Of a stretch of 5,664 nucleotides of DNA, positions 5,641 to 5,664 are shown in pieces (the first letter of the stretch is position 1; each line of letters starts with the position of its first letter). The stretch lies in assembly GCA_017860075.1 (NCBI GenBank), contig JAFNAH010000129.1, positions 1 through 5,664 on the forward strand. Reading direction: 5' to 3'. Below the pieces are notes generated by a model. The model did not search any database. It was not told the DNA's origin and saw only the letters and a program-made list of their open reading frames with translations. Made by a program: the position numbers and the translations under genes. Origin of the DNA: Acidobacteriota bacterium (GTDB lineage: Bacteria > Acidobacteriota > UBA6911).

Positions 5641-5664
5641 ACTCGAGGCATGACGAACCAACAT

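Overview
The window looks like chromosomal DNA from a free-living bacterium with moderately high GC. The gene set (a Tat-exported sugar isomerase-like protein, a DUF5009/HGSNAT-like membrane acyltransferase, a lone HDOD protein, and intergenic RTCGNN hexamer repeats) recalls Acidobacteriota, Hydrogenedentota, Planctomycetota or some deltaproteobacterial lineages. That placement is inference from gene content only; no rRNA or marker gene is present. I see no tRNA, insertion sequence or CRISPR array.

Layout. Positions 1-296 are non-coding and hold a large imperfect inverted repeat made of RTCGNN hexamers (88-220), a short perfect hairpin (66-81) and a hairpin just past the end of the first gene (249-267). 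A leftward two-gene unit follows: an unrecognised 242-aa protein (2118-1390) and, 11 bases downstream, an MFS transporter (1378-297). The transporter appears broken: its N-terminal half and its last 68 residues lie in different frames, and about 70 residues expected between them are absent. A 268-bp divergent spacer with several perfect hairpins separates this unit from a rightward DUF5009/HGSNAT-like multi-pass membrane protein (2387-3499). That gene converges on a leftward Tat-signal TIM-barrel sugar isomerase/epimerase-like gene (4444-3575); a two-tiered hairpin at 3498-3534 lies in the 75-bp gap. The isomerase gene is divergent from a rightward HDOD-domain gene (4567-5472). The 122-bp spacer between them carries recognisable promoters in both directions, and a 14-bp palindrome sits over the start region of the HDOD promoter. 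The last 192 bases are non-coding and contain a second, diverged copy of the hexamer repeat found at the left end.

How the genes may work together. The membrane acyltransferase-like protein and the exported isomerase-like protein both belong to families that handle sugars at or outside the membrane, and the MFS relative would move small organic acids. A carbohydrate or organic-acid theme is therefore plausible, but the genes are not in one operon and no common pathway can be demonstrated. The HDOD protein is probably an independent signalling or regulatory gene. I did not find a convincing new multi-gene system. The most unusual items are the hexamer-repeat elements, the scarred transporter with its unknown upstream partner, and the palindromes placed over start signals.
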